A stretch of DNA of 64,000 nucleotides from Bactericera cockerelli (GCA_024516035.1 CM044955.1:18842547-18906546), one strand, 5' to 3'; positions 12,401-22,250 are shown, numbered from the stretch's first letter. Numbers and translations: made by a program. Notes: generated by a model not told the origin, from the sequence alone.

Positions 12401-13989
12401 GTGATCGAGAATGTCTCTTAGATCCCATTGCAGGTCAACCATATAATCATTTGTCTGCATTCTGTCTTTGCTGGGTGGAGTATGTCTGCGTATTTGTGGA
12501 CCTTTGTCAAAAATACTTTATATGAGATATTCCTTCCACTTGATTATGGGAGAAATATTGCCATGATTTTGTTTTTCTTTCTGTGTCCAACCAGGGACTG
12601 GATTCAGATCTGGCGGCGCGAGGGGTATTCATCAATCTGTAGATCTCCTTTAGCACCACAACTCTAGCAGCGCAGTTCACTTCTGACCTCTTGCTTGAAA
12701 GATGGATAGACCTCACATGACACTTCCTTCCCTGGTTTGAAAGCAAGAGTGTAGAACTGTAGACCAAGGCTTTAGCCATAGACTTCTTTCCGGCCAGAAG
12801 AACAGCTTGTTTTGTTTCTTTATCAGCAATATCACCTTGTAACTGTTGTAAGGTGTGTTATGTATGATTTTATTTGTGTTGAAGCACAAGGCCTCTTCAC
12901 AATTTTTGTGGGTAGCGCAGCATTACTAAGAGTCTTTTTCACATTTCGAATTATTCTATTACATTAATTTCTTTATACTCTGGTAATGCCACCACTGGTT
13001 GTTACTCATACAAGTAACTACTCATTTTTCCTCATCCCATACATGTGGACCCCAAACATCCAAGAACAGATCAGAAAAAATCCTGTCCCACTGGGGATTC
13101 AGTATAAACAGAAACAGAAAAGTGAGAAGTTGTATTGGATTGAACCCAGGTTACTCTCTATGCATGCAATGCCTAGTGTGCTAACTCACTCTGCCATGGT
13201 GACTACAACTGTTGTAAGGTCTTGCTCCTCTTTGGCACGCAGCCTCTCAACTGAATTAAGTATACTTGATACATGTCCTCATCACCAAATTGTAATTTTG
13301 ATACTACGGGTGAATGGGTCAACTTAATGATAAGCAAACTGTTGTGTTTAAATCAGGTCAGCTGCTGGACACTTGTATGAATCAGGATCCTTTGAGTGCC
13401 AGTATAAGCGCAGTTGCCTTATTATCATCCCACTTGTTGCTTTTACACACCACTTTGAACTGACACTTAAAAATTGATTTTTTCTAGAGGTGTACATTAG
13501 TTTGAATAAAAGTTAGAAAGTTTAAGCATTTCTTTTCTCACAACATATTTTGGGTGAAATTCTGGTCTTTTAGAAAATGACCTTTCTCTGGGTGAAAGTC
13601 TGCAGTAACTTATCTTTTTTTATAAAATGAAATTAAACTAAATGGAGAAACATTTAGTCATAAAAGAAAGTCTAGAGTCAGTAAAGTGTGTTTTTCTCCA
13701 AAAAATCCATAAGCAGAAAAATATCTCATAATTTAATTGTCTGTCCCTGTAGCTCAGTGGTAAAGGCAGGACTCTGTGAATCCAAAGATTCCAGAGGTCA
13801 TGGGTTCGAAACCCAGCCAGGACATGACAAGTTATCCTCCCATTTAGGTTTTATGTCTTGGGCTTACAGCTGGAATAATGGGACTTTAATAGTCCTAATC
13901 AGGCAGTTTAAATAAGGCAATATTATTAGCACAATCCTTACCTTTGACAGATCCTTATTGCTAAGGACTTGGGTGAACAACTCATGCAT
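368..13989 (-). CDS. melt: melted / VEPH1 homologue, 5' and central part (13 exons, C-terminus off the left edge)
   Basis: Melted/VEPH1 is a PH-domain membrane adaptor linked in flies to insulin/TOR-FOXO signalling and Hippo (family knowledge). Coding exons, in gene order, lie at 13989-13942, 11736-11576, 11230-11086, 10030-9856, 8974-8811, 7560-7351, 6686-6523, 5908-5690, 5199-5078, 4283-4153, 2947-2806, 2416-2221 and 492-368, about 667 codons. Frames join with GT-AG sites through exon 11 and again from exon 12 to 13. The N-terminus ([16 protein letters not shown], then AGDLFSVPD) and the helical, ARM-like block of exons 2-7 (for example [18 protein letters not shown] and [11 protein letters not shown]) match the conserved amino-terminal half of the family. 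Exons 8-13 are low-complexity, rich in Ser, Asn, Gln and Thr, as in the family's linker. The PH domain is not present here. Oddity: exon 11 ends in phase 1 but exon 12 reads only from a phase-0 acceptor. Recognition is from memory of the family, not a search. Confidence 0.9.
1190..2220 (-). repeat. 23-bp minisatellite made of copies of a splice donor (about 38 units)
   Basis: Units of 23 bp run from 1190 to about 1936 (about 32 copies) and from about 2097 to 2220 (about 5 copies), with a 160-bp SINE fragment between. On the gene-sense minus strand each unit begins GTGAGTACCTTGAGACTG and ends CAACA. The unit equals the first 23 nt of the melted intron after exon 12, so the array starts at the real donor and re-presents GTGAGT in nearly every copy. 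Point variants (gatactcac, ggttctcac, ctctagg) show that older units have drifted. Confidence 0.95.
1937..2096 (-). mobile_element. SINE fragment inside the minisatellite
   Basis: On the minus strand it reads ccggccctacccaggctggg, then tgaggttaatgtgggtagct, then a block with gttaggaagggcatccagcc. The first part matches the body seen at 3592-3720, 22015-22250, 22585-22720 and 40540-40650. The 'aggaagggcatccagcc' end resembles tails of RTE-type LINE-mobilised SINEs (memory, not searched). It splits the array, so it arrived after the array formed, or the array grew around it. Confidence 0.75.
2221..2416 (-). CDS. melt: melted exon 12, donor site flanked by the minisatellite
   Basis: The exon reads [19 protein letters not shown] and ends GCGGCCAACCTGCACTCCG-TAGCAA before donor GTGAGTACC at 2220. 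It joins in phase 1 to the next exon at 492 (A plus GA gives Arg). The 5' boundary is uncertain: the CAG acceptor at 2419-2417 requires phase 0, but exon 11 ends in phase 1, and other AG choices nearby give a one-base start. The intron that follows opens directly into the 23-bp array. Confidence 0.7.
2417..2805. other. melted intron; hidden micro-exon possible
   Basis: No repeat recognised apart from a T-run near 2645. Because the phases of exons 11 and 12 do not match, a very short exon (length 2 mod 3) could lie here. I could not identify one. Confidence 0.4.
2806..5908 (-). CDS. melt: melted exons 8-11: low-complexity linker
   Basis: Four exons (5908-5690, 5199-5078, 4283-4153, 2947-2806) are in continuous frame with the conserved block. 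They encode a Ser/Asn/Gly/Gln-rich stretch, with runs such as GVGGGG and pieces such as [16 protein letters not shown]. Melted proteins have a poorly conserved linker before the PH domain, so support is mainly open frame plus well-formed splice sites. The last exon of the group ends CAATTGC before GTAAGT, in phase 1. Confidence 0.75.
3055..3125 (+). mobile_element. tRNA-headed SINE fragment (family with 'gagttagcgcgctagcattgc')
   Basis: Holds an A-box-like gagcgagttagcgcgctagc and a B-box-like ggttcgattccagc. Related heads sit at 47278-47350 (+) and, in reverse, at 13150-13212, with a short piece near 63300. Only the head is clear, so this is a tRNA-like SINE relic rather than a functional tRNA: the acceptor stem does not pair. 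Confidence 0.6.
3592..3725 (+). mobile_element. SINE body fragment (5S-SINE family tail)
   Basis: Reads cattccggcccaatccaggc, then tgggtgaggttaatgtggg, and ends atatgaccatgcagttgga. The same body follows the 5S-like head at 40445-40650, so this is a 5'-truncated member. Confidence 0.7.
3726..4152. other. melted intron with a transposon-end fragment
   Basis: AT-rich. At 3998-4045 the sequence ttctcgagatatttgaatg, cgtttataatgggacaccctg recurs at 62887-62938 and reads in reverse as ACAGGGTGTCCCATTATAAA, a TIR-like end of a TA-type DNA transposon. Nothing else was recognised. Confidence 0.5.
4672..4895 (+). mobile_element. tRNA-Gly-type SINE, decayed copy
   Basis: Head tagctcagtgataagat, then cttgccatgtggaaggtccc and the B-box gggttcgaag, followed by a body shared with the copy at 5945-6235 (cgctcgtgttgacccagcac, cttctcgcccatcagagggg). 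It lies within a melted intron, in antisense to the gene. Confidence 0.8.
5945..6240 (+). mobile_element. tRNA-Gly-type SINE, full-length copy
   Basis: The head has an A box (tagctcagtggttaagcac) and a B box (gggttcgaac). The stretch ctcgcttgccatgcggaagg resembles the anticodon arm of tRNA-Gly(GCC). A body of about 200 bp and a poly-A tail of about 12 A follow. Other copies are at 4672, 27775 (-), 31390, 36070 (-), 38155 (-), 50385 (-, head only) and 54405. It sits just upstream (gene sense) of melted exon 8. Confidence 0.88.
6523..11736 (-). CDS. melt: melted exons 2-7: conserved helical-repeat block
   Basis: Six exons (11736-11576, 11230-11086, 10030-9856, 8974-8811, 7560-7351, 6686-6523) encode about 340 residues of leucine-rich paired helices, including [35 protein letters not shown] and [18 protein letters not shown]. 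The block has an ARM/HEAT-like look, and melted proteins are known to carry an N-terminal helical repeat region. Exon phases are compatible throughout, and every intron begins GT and ends AG on the minus strand. Confidence 0.9.
6845..7265 (+). pseudogene. non-LTR retrotransposon 3' ORF remnant with internal tandem duplication
   Basis: Bases 6848-6990 translate on the plus strand to [19 protein letters not shown] followed by a zinc-knuckle-like pattern, C-x2-C-x3-PETAKH-x2-C-x-C. This pattern is typical of the C-terminus of RNase-H-bearing LINE ORF2 proteins. The frame then breaks. A segment of about 160 bp starting 'attctctgtcaatgtggagc' is present twice (6938 and 7100). The fragment is an intronic relic in melted with no start, RT or stop-to-stop integrity. 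Confidence 0.75.
7561..8100. other. melted intron; possible Helitron 5' end on the minus strand
   Basis: AT-rich. On the minus strand from about 7947 the sequence TCTCCTCAATATATAAAGG has the look of a Helitron 5' terminus, but no CTAG end with a hairpin was found for it. Confidence 0.3.
8103..8363. mobile_element. MITE with about 33-bp terminal inverted repeats
   Basis: Left end tcgtcgtcccaaacacgaag then tggcgtatct; right end agatacgccacttcgtgttt then gggacgacga: near-perfect inverses about 190 bp apart. The interior repeats 'cacgaagtggcgtatct' at about 8196. It lies in a melted intron. No coding capacity. Confidence 0.85.
8364..8810. other. melted intron, no clear feature
   Basis: AT-rich. 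A segment near 8550-8640 ending in aataaattgaattgaa could be an old LINE 3' tail, but it is not matched elsewhere in the window with confidence. Confidence 0.3.
8975..9855. other. melted intron, nothing recognised
   Basis: AT-rich sequence without an ORF of note, inverted repeat or match to another copy in the window. Confidence 0.5.
10250..10740 (-). mobile_element. dispersed repeat, second copy at 33795-34640
   Basis: Contains aaagtattgtattcgtcg, atttttttgatatcttgaac, ccccaatttaccggtatttt and tgattttgaggtgctga. The same pieces occur in inverse orientation at 33795-34640. Edges carry actttccttat / ataaggaaag-like sequence. The last 160 bp (from about 10580) partly repeats the preceding stretch. 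Class unknown, probably a non-autonomous DNA element. Confidence 0.6.
12425..12865 (-). pseudogene. possible retrotransposon gag remnant
   Basis: On the minus strand the segment reads [19 protein letters not shown] followed by [14 protein letters not shown], and then needs frame changes to continue ([16 protein letters not shown]). The pattern 'I-DKE-KQA-LLAGKK---AL' resembles the C-terminal part of capsid domains in LTR-retrotransposon gag proteins. It is broken by shifts and stops, with no flanking LTR seen. Tentative. Confidence 0.4.
13150..13212 (-). mobile_element. tRNA-headed SINE fragment
   Basis: Inverse of the head at 3055-3125: tgcatgcaatgcctagtgtg, ctaactcactctgccatggt. Head only, inside the first melted intron. 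Confidence 0.5.
13739..13925 (+). mobile_element. tRNA-headed SINE (family 'ccggtagctcagtggtaaag')
   Basis: Head with A box (tagctcagtggtaaaggc), extended arm (actctgtgaatccaaag) and B box (gggttcgaaaccc). A body follows with gacaagttatcctcccattt, ggcttacagctggaat and aatagtcctaatcaggcag, ending in aaggcaatattattag. It ends 16 bp from the donor of melted exon 1. Other copies are at 30750, 52195 (-), 57120 (-) and 57760/58569 (-), with bodies or heads at 36660, 37955 and 42026. Confidence 0.85.
13942..13989 (-). CDS. melt: melted first coding exon
   Basis: Sixteen codons from the ATG at 13989-13987 to the donor GT at 13941-13940. The peptide is [16 protein letters not shown], the conserved family N-terminus, and it joins in phase 0 to AGDLFSVPD in the next exon at 11736. 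A possible acceptor (TTCACAG) near 14053 on the minus strand suggests that a further 5' untranslated exon lies upstream, but I cannot place it. Confidence 0.88.
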
Positions 13990-16470
13990 ACTGGTCAATA
14001 ATTTTCAACAGAATTTGTCCAAGAATATTTATGACCTGGTCATTTGATTCACTGTGAACAATAAGAATCTAATTCAAAACAAGAATTCATAAGTATTTAT
14101 TTATACAGGGTAGAAACAAAACATAAAAACAATTGAAGGTACATTAGACAATTTCCAACAAAAATTGAATAAATTTAATATTGTTCAATTTCTATGTATC
14201 GGAAAACTATCATTTCTTACTTTGAAATAAATAATTTCTCACGCTGTACTGTTGGTATTGGTATAAGTAGGGCGCTGTTGGCTACAAAAGCTCTTTGTCA
14301 CTGCAAACACCTTCTGAGAGATGTTCCTGTTACTCACTTTTTACAACAGGGGAACACTCCAAGAGAAACACAGAACTAAACAACACTGTTAGTAAGAACT
14401 AAATATCAGATAAATCAGTTGAAGAGTATTTCTACAGTTCATAAAATTAATTAAGTATTTACCTACCCATCTGATTAACTTTTAAAAATATTTGTGCATT
14501 CTTACAAAATATTTGAACACTTTCAATAACAATTCAATCTAACCTCTGACCAAATTAAGATTGACTGTCCTACACATCAATTTTGAATCAATGTAGCTTG
14601 CAATGCATTGGTCCAATTAAGTTCAAATTTGCAAGAGAAAAAGTCTTGAGTTTGGTTCAATTGAGAATTTTTTTAAAAACAATAAACTAACTTGAAAATA
14701 TCATGAGTTTTAATCAGAAAAATGTAAAAAATAAAGGCTAGTAGAAAATACTCAATTATCAAATTTATTTTTAATTCCTGACCTATTTCCATCAAACTAC
14801 CTGTTGCATTGGGATATACCAAATACATGGACTTTTGAGTGATTTCAACATTTCATGCAGCCAAATAAGTCTCCTGAATGCATTAGAAGGTGAAATATAC
14901 CGTCTCCAAGGTAATAATTACAGTACTTAACTTTGCCTGTACTAATGTATATTTAAATAAAATTAGACTTGTGTTTTTTCAACACTTGGTCAAGGGTATC
15001 GGTTTCCTGAACACTGAAGATGGAAATATACCTCTTCTTAGGCAAAATTTGCAATATTAAGCTTTTTGTCTGAAGCGAATATTCCTATAATTCTAACAGT
15101 ATTTGTAGGTTACCATTTAACAATAAATTTGGTCAGATTTAGGTCCATCTGGTTATTATCTGACACCAGCAGTGTACTAACACTTTGTACATAGGACTGT
15201 GTATTGGCTGGCCCCAAAAAGAAGTGAACTTATCAAAAATGTAAGTAGGTAGGTGCCTTCAAACAAGCATAAAACCCATCTCTTCCAAACAACTATAAAC
15301 CAATACTCACACAATAGTAAATTATTGAGGTCTTAATTTCTTCAAACAGGCTTACTTGGGGAAAATTTCTATTTAAAGTAATAATACTAGCATTGCTGTA
15401 TAATGCATTCACTGCTTGTGCTTTACAGAAGATTATCATGTTTTACAGTTCAACGTTTATTAGTGATTGTTAAAAAAGTTATTTGAAGAATTTTCTTTCA
15501 ATTTGGAGAAATTTGAGATAACTGATAAGTTAACTCCAATCAGTGTTGCCAGAAAGAGGTAACCGAGTGAGGGATCCGACACAAGGGTGACAAGGGCCGA
15601 ATGGTGCAATAGTTTTTTGCGGGATCTATTGGGCTGCGCTCAAGTGGTAATAAAGTCAACTAAAGATAAAATAATTGTTTTGTTTCTTTTTTCTTTTACT
15701 GAAAACTGAAAAGAACTGAATTCTGAAATCACTGATCATCTTTGTGAAATTTATTTGCTTTTCTCAACTTTCCTGGGTTTTTGAGTTTTATCCTTATATC
15801 AGAGAACCATCGACATGTATACCAACAGAAGTAAAAAAAAACAATTTTTTTTCATCATAAATTTTTACATCGTATTTTTTACGTATTTTGTCCTTTTTAT
15901 TCTTTCACATATAAAAGACGAATGATTATTGTCAATTGGAATTTGATGCGTAAGTCATTTTTGGTAAGAGGATTTTTTTGTTAAGAAGAATTTTGTAGTT
16001 ATATATTATAGGGTTAGGTAAAGTTAACGAGGTGAAATTGCACGATAGATCACTGACTTCAGTTTGTTGGGTAGGATGGTTGGGTGAGGGGCTTAGGTTA
16101 GGTTGAAATTAGTGCAGGTGGTTAGGCCGGGTCAAAAGCGAAAATAAATAATAAAAAAACGTCCTGGGTAGGGATCGAACCCGCGGACGTCTAAGCATCA
16201 TGACGCATGGAGGCCATGGATCATTCCTGAAAACTACGCCAGCGCTGCAGTGGAACTTTTATGCAACATTATTATCACAGATCCCGCTCCACCGAGTGAG
16301 GACTTTTGGGGCAAATACCATTGGATCAAAAAGAAAGATGGCCGCCAGGGTTTCTCAAACTGTTATAATGTGTAGTTTATCAATATTTTAGGGTCGGTTT
16401 TAATATTTCGAACCTTCCTTCCTTCGAACATACTATGTCTCGAAATTTGCTAACTTCACACATGTCTGCT
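13990..16470. other. melted 5' flank and intergenic DNA, no gene seen
   Basis: AT-rich, with no ORF of note. At 16141-16200 a B-box inverse (gggatcgaaccc) hints at an old tRNA-like SINE. The melted promoter or 5' untranslated exon may lie here, but I could not identify a TATA/Inr pair with any confidence. Confidence 0.4.
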
Positions 16471-16474
16471 ATTT

Positions 16475-17050
16475 TTAATCAATGGGGCTTTCCCAAATGA
16501 CTATTTTTTTCGAGCAAATGATTGATTCTAATGTAAAAAGACCCGAGGAACACGATTTTGATGTCCAAAAATTAAAAAAGTCATTCCTTAGGGATGAAAA
16601 GGCTCTCCAAAGGTCTTCCTTGAAATAACGCAATCTGATTGGTCGCATACGCTGTGACGTCAAAAGTATGTAAACAAACAATTTTGAAACGCTATTTCGA
16701 ATTTTGTATGTAGAATTACATTAGAGTTGAATGTGAAGAGTCGATTTAAAACTGTAATAAATTTGTGAATTTTAACTCTAATACAGTCCCCTTAAACAAA
16801 AAGGTGTCTCTGATCTACTAACTCCGATATAGTAGTCTCGGAGATTGATACGAGAGAGTAAAAACAGCGTGCTCGGAAACATCTTTCTCTGGGAGTGCTG
16901 CGGGAATGGATTGAAACTCTCCCGGAGAATGTTTAACCAACTTACTCGGAACCTATCCCGGATCTATTCCCGAGCTAGTTCGGGACAAGATCCAAACTCG
17001 TCCCGAGTACATGTTCTCGGAACCGTCTCGGAACGAGATCCAGTACCCTG
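16475..17050 (+). repeat. left arm of a large nested inverted repeat
   Basis: Pieces aatggggctttccca (16481), gtgacgtcaaaagtatgtaa (16654) and acaaacaattttgaaa recur inverted at 25290-25495. A second piece, ccccttaaacaaaaa (16788) followed by a Cys-Gly-rich run of ctcgg/cccgag palindromic motifs to 17045, recurs inverted at 23935-24258. The order is mirrored, so the two arms bracket about 9 kb. Confidence 0.65.
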
Positions 17051-17584
17051 TGGCAACACCGGAAATTGAAAGTAAAATTTGCAAAACATTTTCTAAATCG
17101 AGTGAATTCTGCAATTTGAACAAATTAATTAGTTTTCCTGAGATAATTAGTAAAACTCAAATACATAAGAGGTAAAGATATTTTATACAGTATTTTGAGA
17201 AACTACCGTCAATGTTATGTGTAATCTCATTCCTAAGATAACTTCATAAGTAATTTCACATCAGTGACTTCTGCTCATCCAAATAAGTGATTTAATAAAA
17301 CGTGTTTTAAGTAATTTAAGTAATGGTCAATATGTCTGCAAACATAATATCTTTTTAAACATCTAGCATTTAAAATAATTATCACCAACATAAAGGCTAG
17401 AATAGCCGTCTTCAGTTAAAGAACGTGAAGAACTTGGTGCTCAATCAATAGATACTACTACTAAAATAATTATGATCTATGGAGGAAATCCACATGATAT
17501 TTTCCACCTGTTTACATGTATTGTGCATCCAATCCAACATAGCTTCAACCTGAAGATACCTATTCAAGCTGCCTCCCTCCTCAA

Positions 17585-17800
17585 ACATATCCCAGACAGC
17601 ACAGTCAACTGGATGTATACCATACTGTTAGGTGGAAAAAGTCTACTTGCCCACCTGGAAATCAGCTGGAGATTTCCACCTTCCACCTGACCTCCACCTG
17701 GAAATCAACTGGAAATGAACTGGAAAGTAACCCAACTTTTAACTGGAAGTCAGTTGCCCAAAGTCAACTGGATTTGTTCCACTTATTTCCAGCTACTTGT
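17585..17800 (+). repeat. inverted-repeat arm with tggaaa/tccacc motifs
   Basis: Starts cccagacagcacagtcaact and continues with repeated 'aactggaaat' and 'ccacctg' motifs. A mirrored arm lies at 21180-21457, ending tgccgtgctgtctggga. The end 'CCCAGACAGCACGG' also appears at 19621 and, inverted, near 23415, so it looks like the terminus of a DNA transposon family. Confidence 0.6.
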
Positions 17801-17904
17801 AGCGCTCTCTAGTGGATGGGTAGTAACTCACTACCACAATGTTGACATACCTATTTACCTATACTGTACATTATACTACATAATAATCAAATGCTACACT
17901 CTTG

Positions 17905-17960
17905 GTTTTGAGGTCGTGGGTTCGAATCCCATTATATGCATTTTTTTTTTTTTTTTTCAA
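17905..17960 (+). mobile_element. tRNA-like 3' half with T-run
   Basis: The sequence gaggtcgtgggttcgaatcc contains a B box and is followed by a run of about 18 T. It is a SINE relic. No 5' half pairs with it. Confidence 0.4.
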
Positions 17961-18369
17961 AAAATAATAATAATAGTAATACAAATACTAGAAACAAATG
18001 TATATTAGGCATAAATTCAATTTCAGTTATTTAATTTAGAGGCCATACATTCAAATCTCATGAAGAATATTTTTTTTGTATAAAAATAAAGTAGGTAATA
18101 AATTTTAAATAGGTTTTTTTAACACATACACACACACAAATTTGGGAATTTTTTTTTATATATAGAAATTTGGAAAGAAAAAGAAAATAACTAATCTGTT
18201 TTAAACAACACAATTCAAATAAGACTCTTTAACATGATTATATTTTACAATAAGAGTGTTTATTATTAATAAAAAAATTGTCACAAAAGTGTAAAATGCA
18301 CTATCAAATTTCCACCATGTCACAAGACCTTGTACCAATGTATCACAAGTATTTCCTATGTAGGTATAA

Positions 18370-18783
18370 TCTCTATATATAATACTCAAAGTTGTGCATG
18401 TCTGGCTGACTATGTCCTCTTGGGGTTACAATACGAAACGGTACTCTCACTGAGAGTTCACCCCCCCTAAGCCACCTTCAACATACTAGAAAATTATCAA
18501 AATTAAAATATGTAATACAATTTTCAAGTGCACTGGTAATCAAGTGGTTAACGTGCTAGTCAGATAATCCACTTAGCGTAGGTTTCCGTTGTTTCAATTT
18601 TTTCCTCATTATGGTTGTGACCACATAATAATAAGACTCTGAGGGTTAGGTGGTAGAAAATGCTTTGAGCATAACCTGACCTGGTGGTTACCTTCCAATT
18701 AAAAGTGTTATTATTATTTTCATTAGGACACCGGCCATGAGAAAAAACCTTAATGGTGACAAAATGCCAGGTTTTAGCTAGTA
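18370..18783 (+). mobile_element. Helitron-like element with SINE inside
   Basis: Begins A|TCTCTATATATAATACTC and ends ttttagCTAG|T, the terminal pattern of Helitrons (5' TC, 3' CTAG, A-T target). A tRNA-headed SINE (18527-18722) lies inside. No Rep/helicase coding, so non-autonomous. Confidence 0.5.
18527..18722 (+). mobile_element. tRNA-headed SINE (family 'cactggtaatcaagtggtta')
   Basis: The head gtaatcaagtggttaacgtg has an A-box form; a weak B region lies near ggtttccgttgtttcaat. The body has gttgtgaccacataataata and gggttaggtggtagaaaatg, ending aaaagtgttattatta. Duplicate at 19668-19863; further copies between 35117 and 35890. Confidence 0.75.
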
Positions 18784-19667
18784 TAGAAATAAAATAATGA
18801 TATCCAACTATAAAATATGCTCATAACATGTACATAATCACAATAAAATAATAATACTATGTAAATTAAAATATATTTCTTTTGTGAAACCAAAAATAAC
18901 AAAGAAATAAACTAATAGCCAGCAGAAAGTGAAGATGGGGCATGGAATACACCAGTTTTCATGAAATTGCAAAAGTTAAGCAATGTCTAACATGGTGGAA
19001 CATGGATTAGTGAATGTTATTATGTATTTGTGATCCTTCATGACAATTTATATACTGCTGTGGCTAATTAGAATTGCTGGGTTGTTTGCTTTGAGAATTA
19101 TTACCAAAAAACATTGTTATACTTAAATTAAAACAAAATTGACTTGTTAAGACTTGTGAAATTATAAATCACAATAGTGTGGAACACTTTTTTTAAATAG
19201 ATATAAAATTAACTCAAAATTCAAGGGGCTTCATAGTAATAAGGTGGTAGAGAGAGCACAATAGTTATTATTGTTATTATGAACAGTGCACAGTAAATTG
19301 GCCAATTAATTTTAAATCAAGTAATCAGGAAGCATGTCACAAAGTAAACATCATTTTTTAGTGTGGCAGAACCACCTTTGAGTGAAATATTCATTTTATA
19401 ATAATATGTATTTTACATCTAAATAAAATCCACAGAGTGAAAAATTTCACTATCTAGCACTATGCAATCTATGCATTCAGCTGTTTCTTTGCTTGAACCA
19501 GAACCATTTTTTAGCCAACCTATGGTCAAGAGATCTTGAGCATAAGAAATTCTGTTTCCCTTAACACATGAGACTAGCATTCATGGTCCTACATTGGCTT
19601 GGCTAGGATAGGTGAGATTACCCAGACAGCACGGCAGTAATACAATAAAAAATATGTAATACAATTT

Positions 19668-19863
19668 TCAAGTGCACTGGTAATCAAGTGGTTAACGTGC
19701 TAGTCAGATAATCCACTTAGCGTAGGGTTCCGTTGTTTCAATTTTTTCCTCATTATGGTTGTGACCACATAATAATAAGACTCTTAGGGTTAGGTGGTAG
19801 AAAATGCTTTGAGCATAACCTGACCTGGTGGTTACCTTCCAATTAAAAGTGTTATTATTATTT
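19668..19863 (+). mobile_element. tRNA-headed SINE, second copy from the tandem duplication
   Basis: Almost identical to 18527-18722 (for example 'tagggttccg' against 'taggtttccg'), placed at the same offset in the second 1.05-kb unit. Confidence 0.75.
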
Positions 19864-21179
19864 TCATTAGGACACCGGCCATGAGAAAAAACCTTAATGG
19901 TGACAAAATGCCAGGTTTTAGCTAGTATAGAAATAAAATAATGATATCCAATTATAAAATATGCTCATACCATGTACATAATCACAATAAAATAATAATA
20001 CTATGTAAATGAAAATAATTTCTTCAGTGAAACCAAAAATAACAAAGAAATAAACTAATAGCCAGTAGAAAATGATGATGAAGCATTGAATACACCAGTT
20101 TTTATGAAATAGCCAAAGTTAAGCAATGTCTAACGTGGTGGAACATGGATTAGTGAATATTATTATGTATTTGTAATCCTTCATGACAATTTACATACTT
20201 CTGTGGTTAATTAGAATTGCTGGGTTGTTTGCTTTGAGAATTATTACCAAAAAAGCATTGTTATACTTAAATTAAAACAAAATTGACTTAATTGTTAAGA
20301 CTAGTGAAATTATAAAACACAATAGTGTGGAACACTTTTTTTTAATAGATATAAAATGAACACAAAATTTGAGGGGCTTCATAGTAATAAGGTGGTTTAG
20401 AAAGCTGAATAGTTAATATTATTATTAGAGACAGTGAACAGAAGATTGGCTAATTAATTTTGAGTCAAATAATCAGGAAGCATGTAAAAAAGTATACACT
20501 ACATCATCTTTTTAGTGTGGCAGAAGCACGTACGAGTGAAAAATTCATTTTATAATAAAATATTATGTATTGCATATCTAAATAAAATCCACAGAATGAA
20601 AATTTTCATTATCTAGCACCATACATCAGATAATTCAGCTGTTTCCTTGCTTGACCCAGGACCTTTTTTAAGGTACAATTCCAAGTGAATTGATGGTGTT
20701 GAACCCCTGTGCTAGTTTGACTGTCCAGTGTCCAGGAACAGTAGAGTGCAGAAAGTTCATTATTGTCCAAGTGCATGGAGTATTGTCCAATGAAGAATGT
20801 TATCCATTTTTAACTTTTTGTTGTCCTTTCCTTTTCTTCTGTCACGATTCACGATTTAGAATTTTAGACAAACCAAAGAACTCCTTCTGTGACATCTCAA
20901 AATCAAATATGGAGTTCAGTAAGAATTAACACTTTCTCGAAATCAAATTTGAAGTTCAGTTAGAATTAACACTTGCAGTAGTTATAAAAATGTTCAAAAA
21001 CTAATTGAAATAGGTACCAATTATAAAAAGAATTAAAACAACTCACAATAATCGAGAATCACAAAAACGGAATTTCTCTAAAAAATTATTCAAAGATTAA
21101 AGATGGCGAATGCAACAAGAACACTCTCGGTAAAGTTCGTGTGAAACCCGAATCTATCCGAGAGCGCGTTTTAACTGAA

Positions 21180-21457
21180 CTGGAGAAATGTGGAGCATCT
21201 CCAGCTGACTGGTCAACTGACTAAATTCTATTTATGTCCTAGCTGGAGAGATTCGTTATACTTCCAGCTGACTGCCCAGGTGACTGAGTCTAGATGGATT
21301 TTTGTTGGAAATATCCAGGTGGCTGGTCAACTGATTTAATCCATAATGGAAAAATCCAGCTGTCGGGACAGCTGGAGGTCCAGTTGACTTTATACACCTG
21401 GATATTTCCACCTTAAATCCAGACTGGAAGTCACCTGCCGTGCTGTCTGGGATTGAA
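21180..21457 (-). repeat. right arm matching 17585-17800
   Basis: Mirrored 'ccagctgactgg', 'ggaaatatccaggtgg' and 'gtcacctgccgtgctgtctg' motifs; it ends where ctgggattgaacctg begins. Confidence 0.6.
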
Positions 21458-22014
21458 CCTGACATGGGATAAGTGAAAGTGACTACAAATTGATGATTTA
21501 CACAAAATAATTATATCTAACAATTTCAGATAAAAGTCCAACAAGTTGACTCTTCTAAAGTTCCTACATCATAGTTTTAGGGTGTAACTAAAAAGAAATT
21601 TTTCTCTACTTTAAAAAATTTACTGTTCTAAAGTGTACCAATTTCCATGCATTAATCATAAGTGAGTTTTACACTCCAATTAGTGGGGTAAGCAATATCT
21701 AAACAATATCTTACATTTTACATTGTTTTATAGTCAAACCAGGATATGTATGTGGAAATGCTGGAGATTAACCTGTTCCAGATATTCCACTTAATCAGAA
21801 TCACACTCTTAACAGGTGTCTGACTGGGGTATTTTAAACAGGGAAAAGACCAGTGTTTTGCTAGACAACTATGAACAGAGAACTGACTAGCTAAAGGCTT
21901 TTTAATAGGTTCACATTATTGAAGATTTGACTATACTGTTCCATAATCAATAGATCCTGTGTTCAATTCACAGTTTTTTTTTCTTTCAAACAGCAATTCT
22001 GTTCCCTTTAAAAA

Positions 22015-22250
22015 TGAGGCATTCCTAGCCCTTATCAGGCTAAGTGAGGTTAATGTGGGTAGCTGGGACTATTCCCAGTAAATTCAGTATACAACCCCCA
22101 TTTTTATTTTAAATAAATAAATCTGTTCTCCGAAAATGTGAGGCTGGTATATCTAGCCCTACTCAGGCTGAGTGAGGTGAATGTGGGTATCTGGTACTGT
22201 TCCCATTAAATTCAGAATGAAATTCCCATCCTCACTATCTCAAATCAGGA
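22015..22250 (+). mobile_element. SINE body fragments, two in tandem
   Basis: Two partial copies of the gctgagtgaggttaatgtgg and attcccagtaaattcag body, at about 22025-22095 and 22140-22215. A further copy lies at 22505-22720, ending atatgactatgcaattgagg. They belong to the body shared with the 5S-headed SINE. Confidence 0.65.

Larger units (their letters stand above)
18500..20680 (+). repeat. tandem duplication of about 1.05-kb units
   Basis: Bases 18500-19520 and 19640-20675 align along their length with scattered substitutions and small indels, from aatatgtaatacaattttca to gcttgacccaggacctttt. Each copy has one tRNA-headed SINE and a CTAGT end. The 120-bp spacer carries cccagacagcacggca at 19621. 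Confidence 0.85.

Noticed and set aside
13990..14400. A promoter for melted
   Set aside because: Several TATAAA-like words exist in this AT-rich DNA and none has a supporting Inr or transcript; not called.
16845..17069. 74-codon ORF in the GC-rich arm
   Set aside because: Lies in a palindromic repeat; the codon pattern follows the ctcgg/ccgag repeats.
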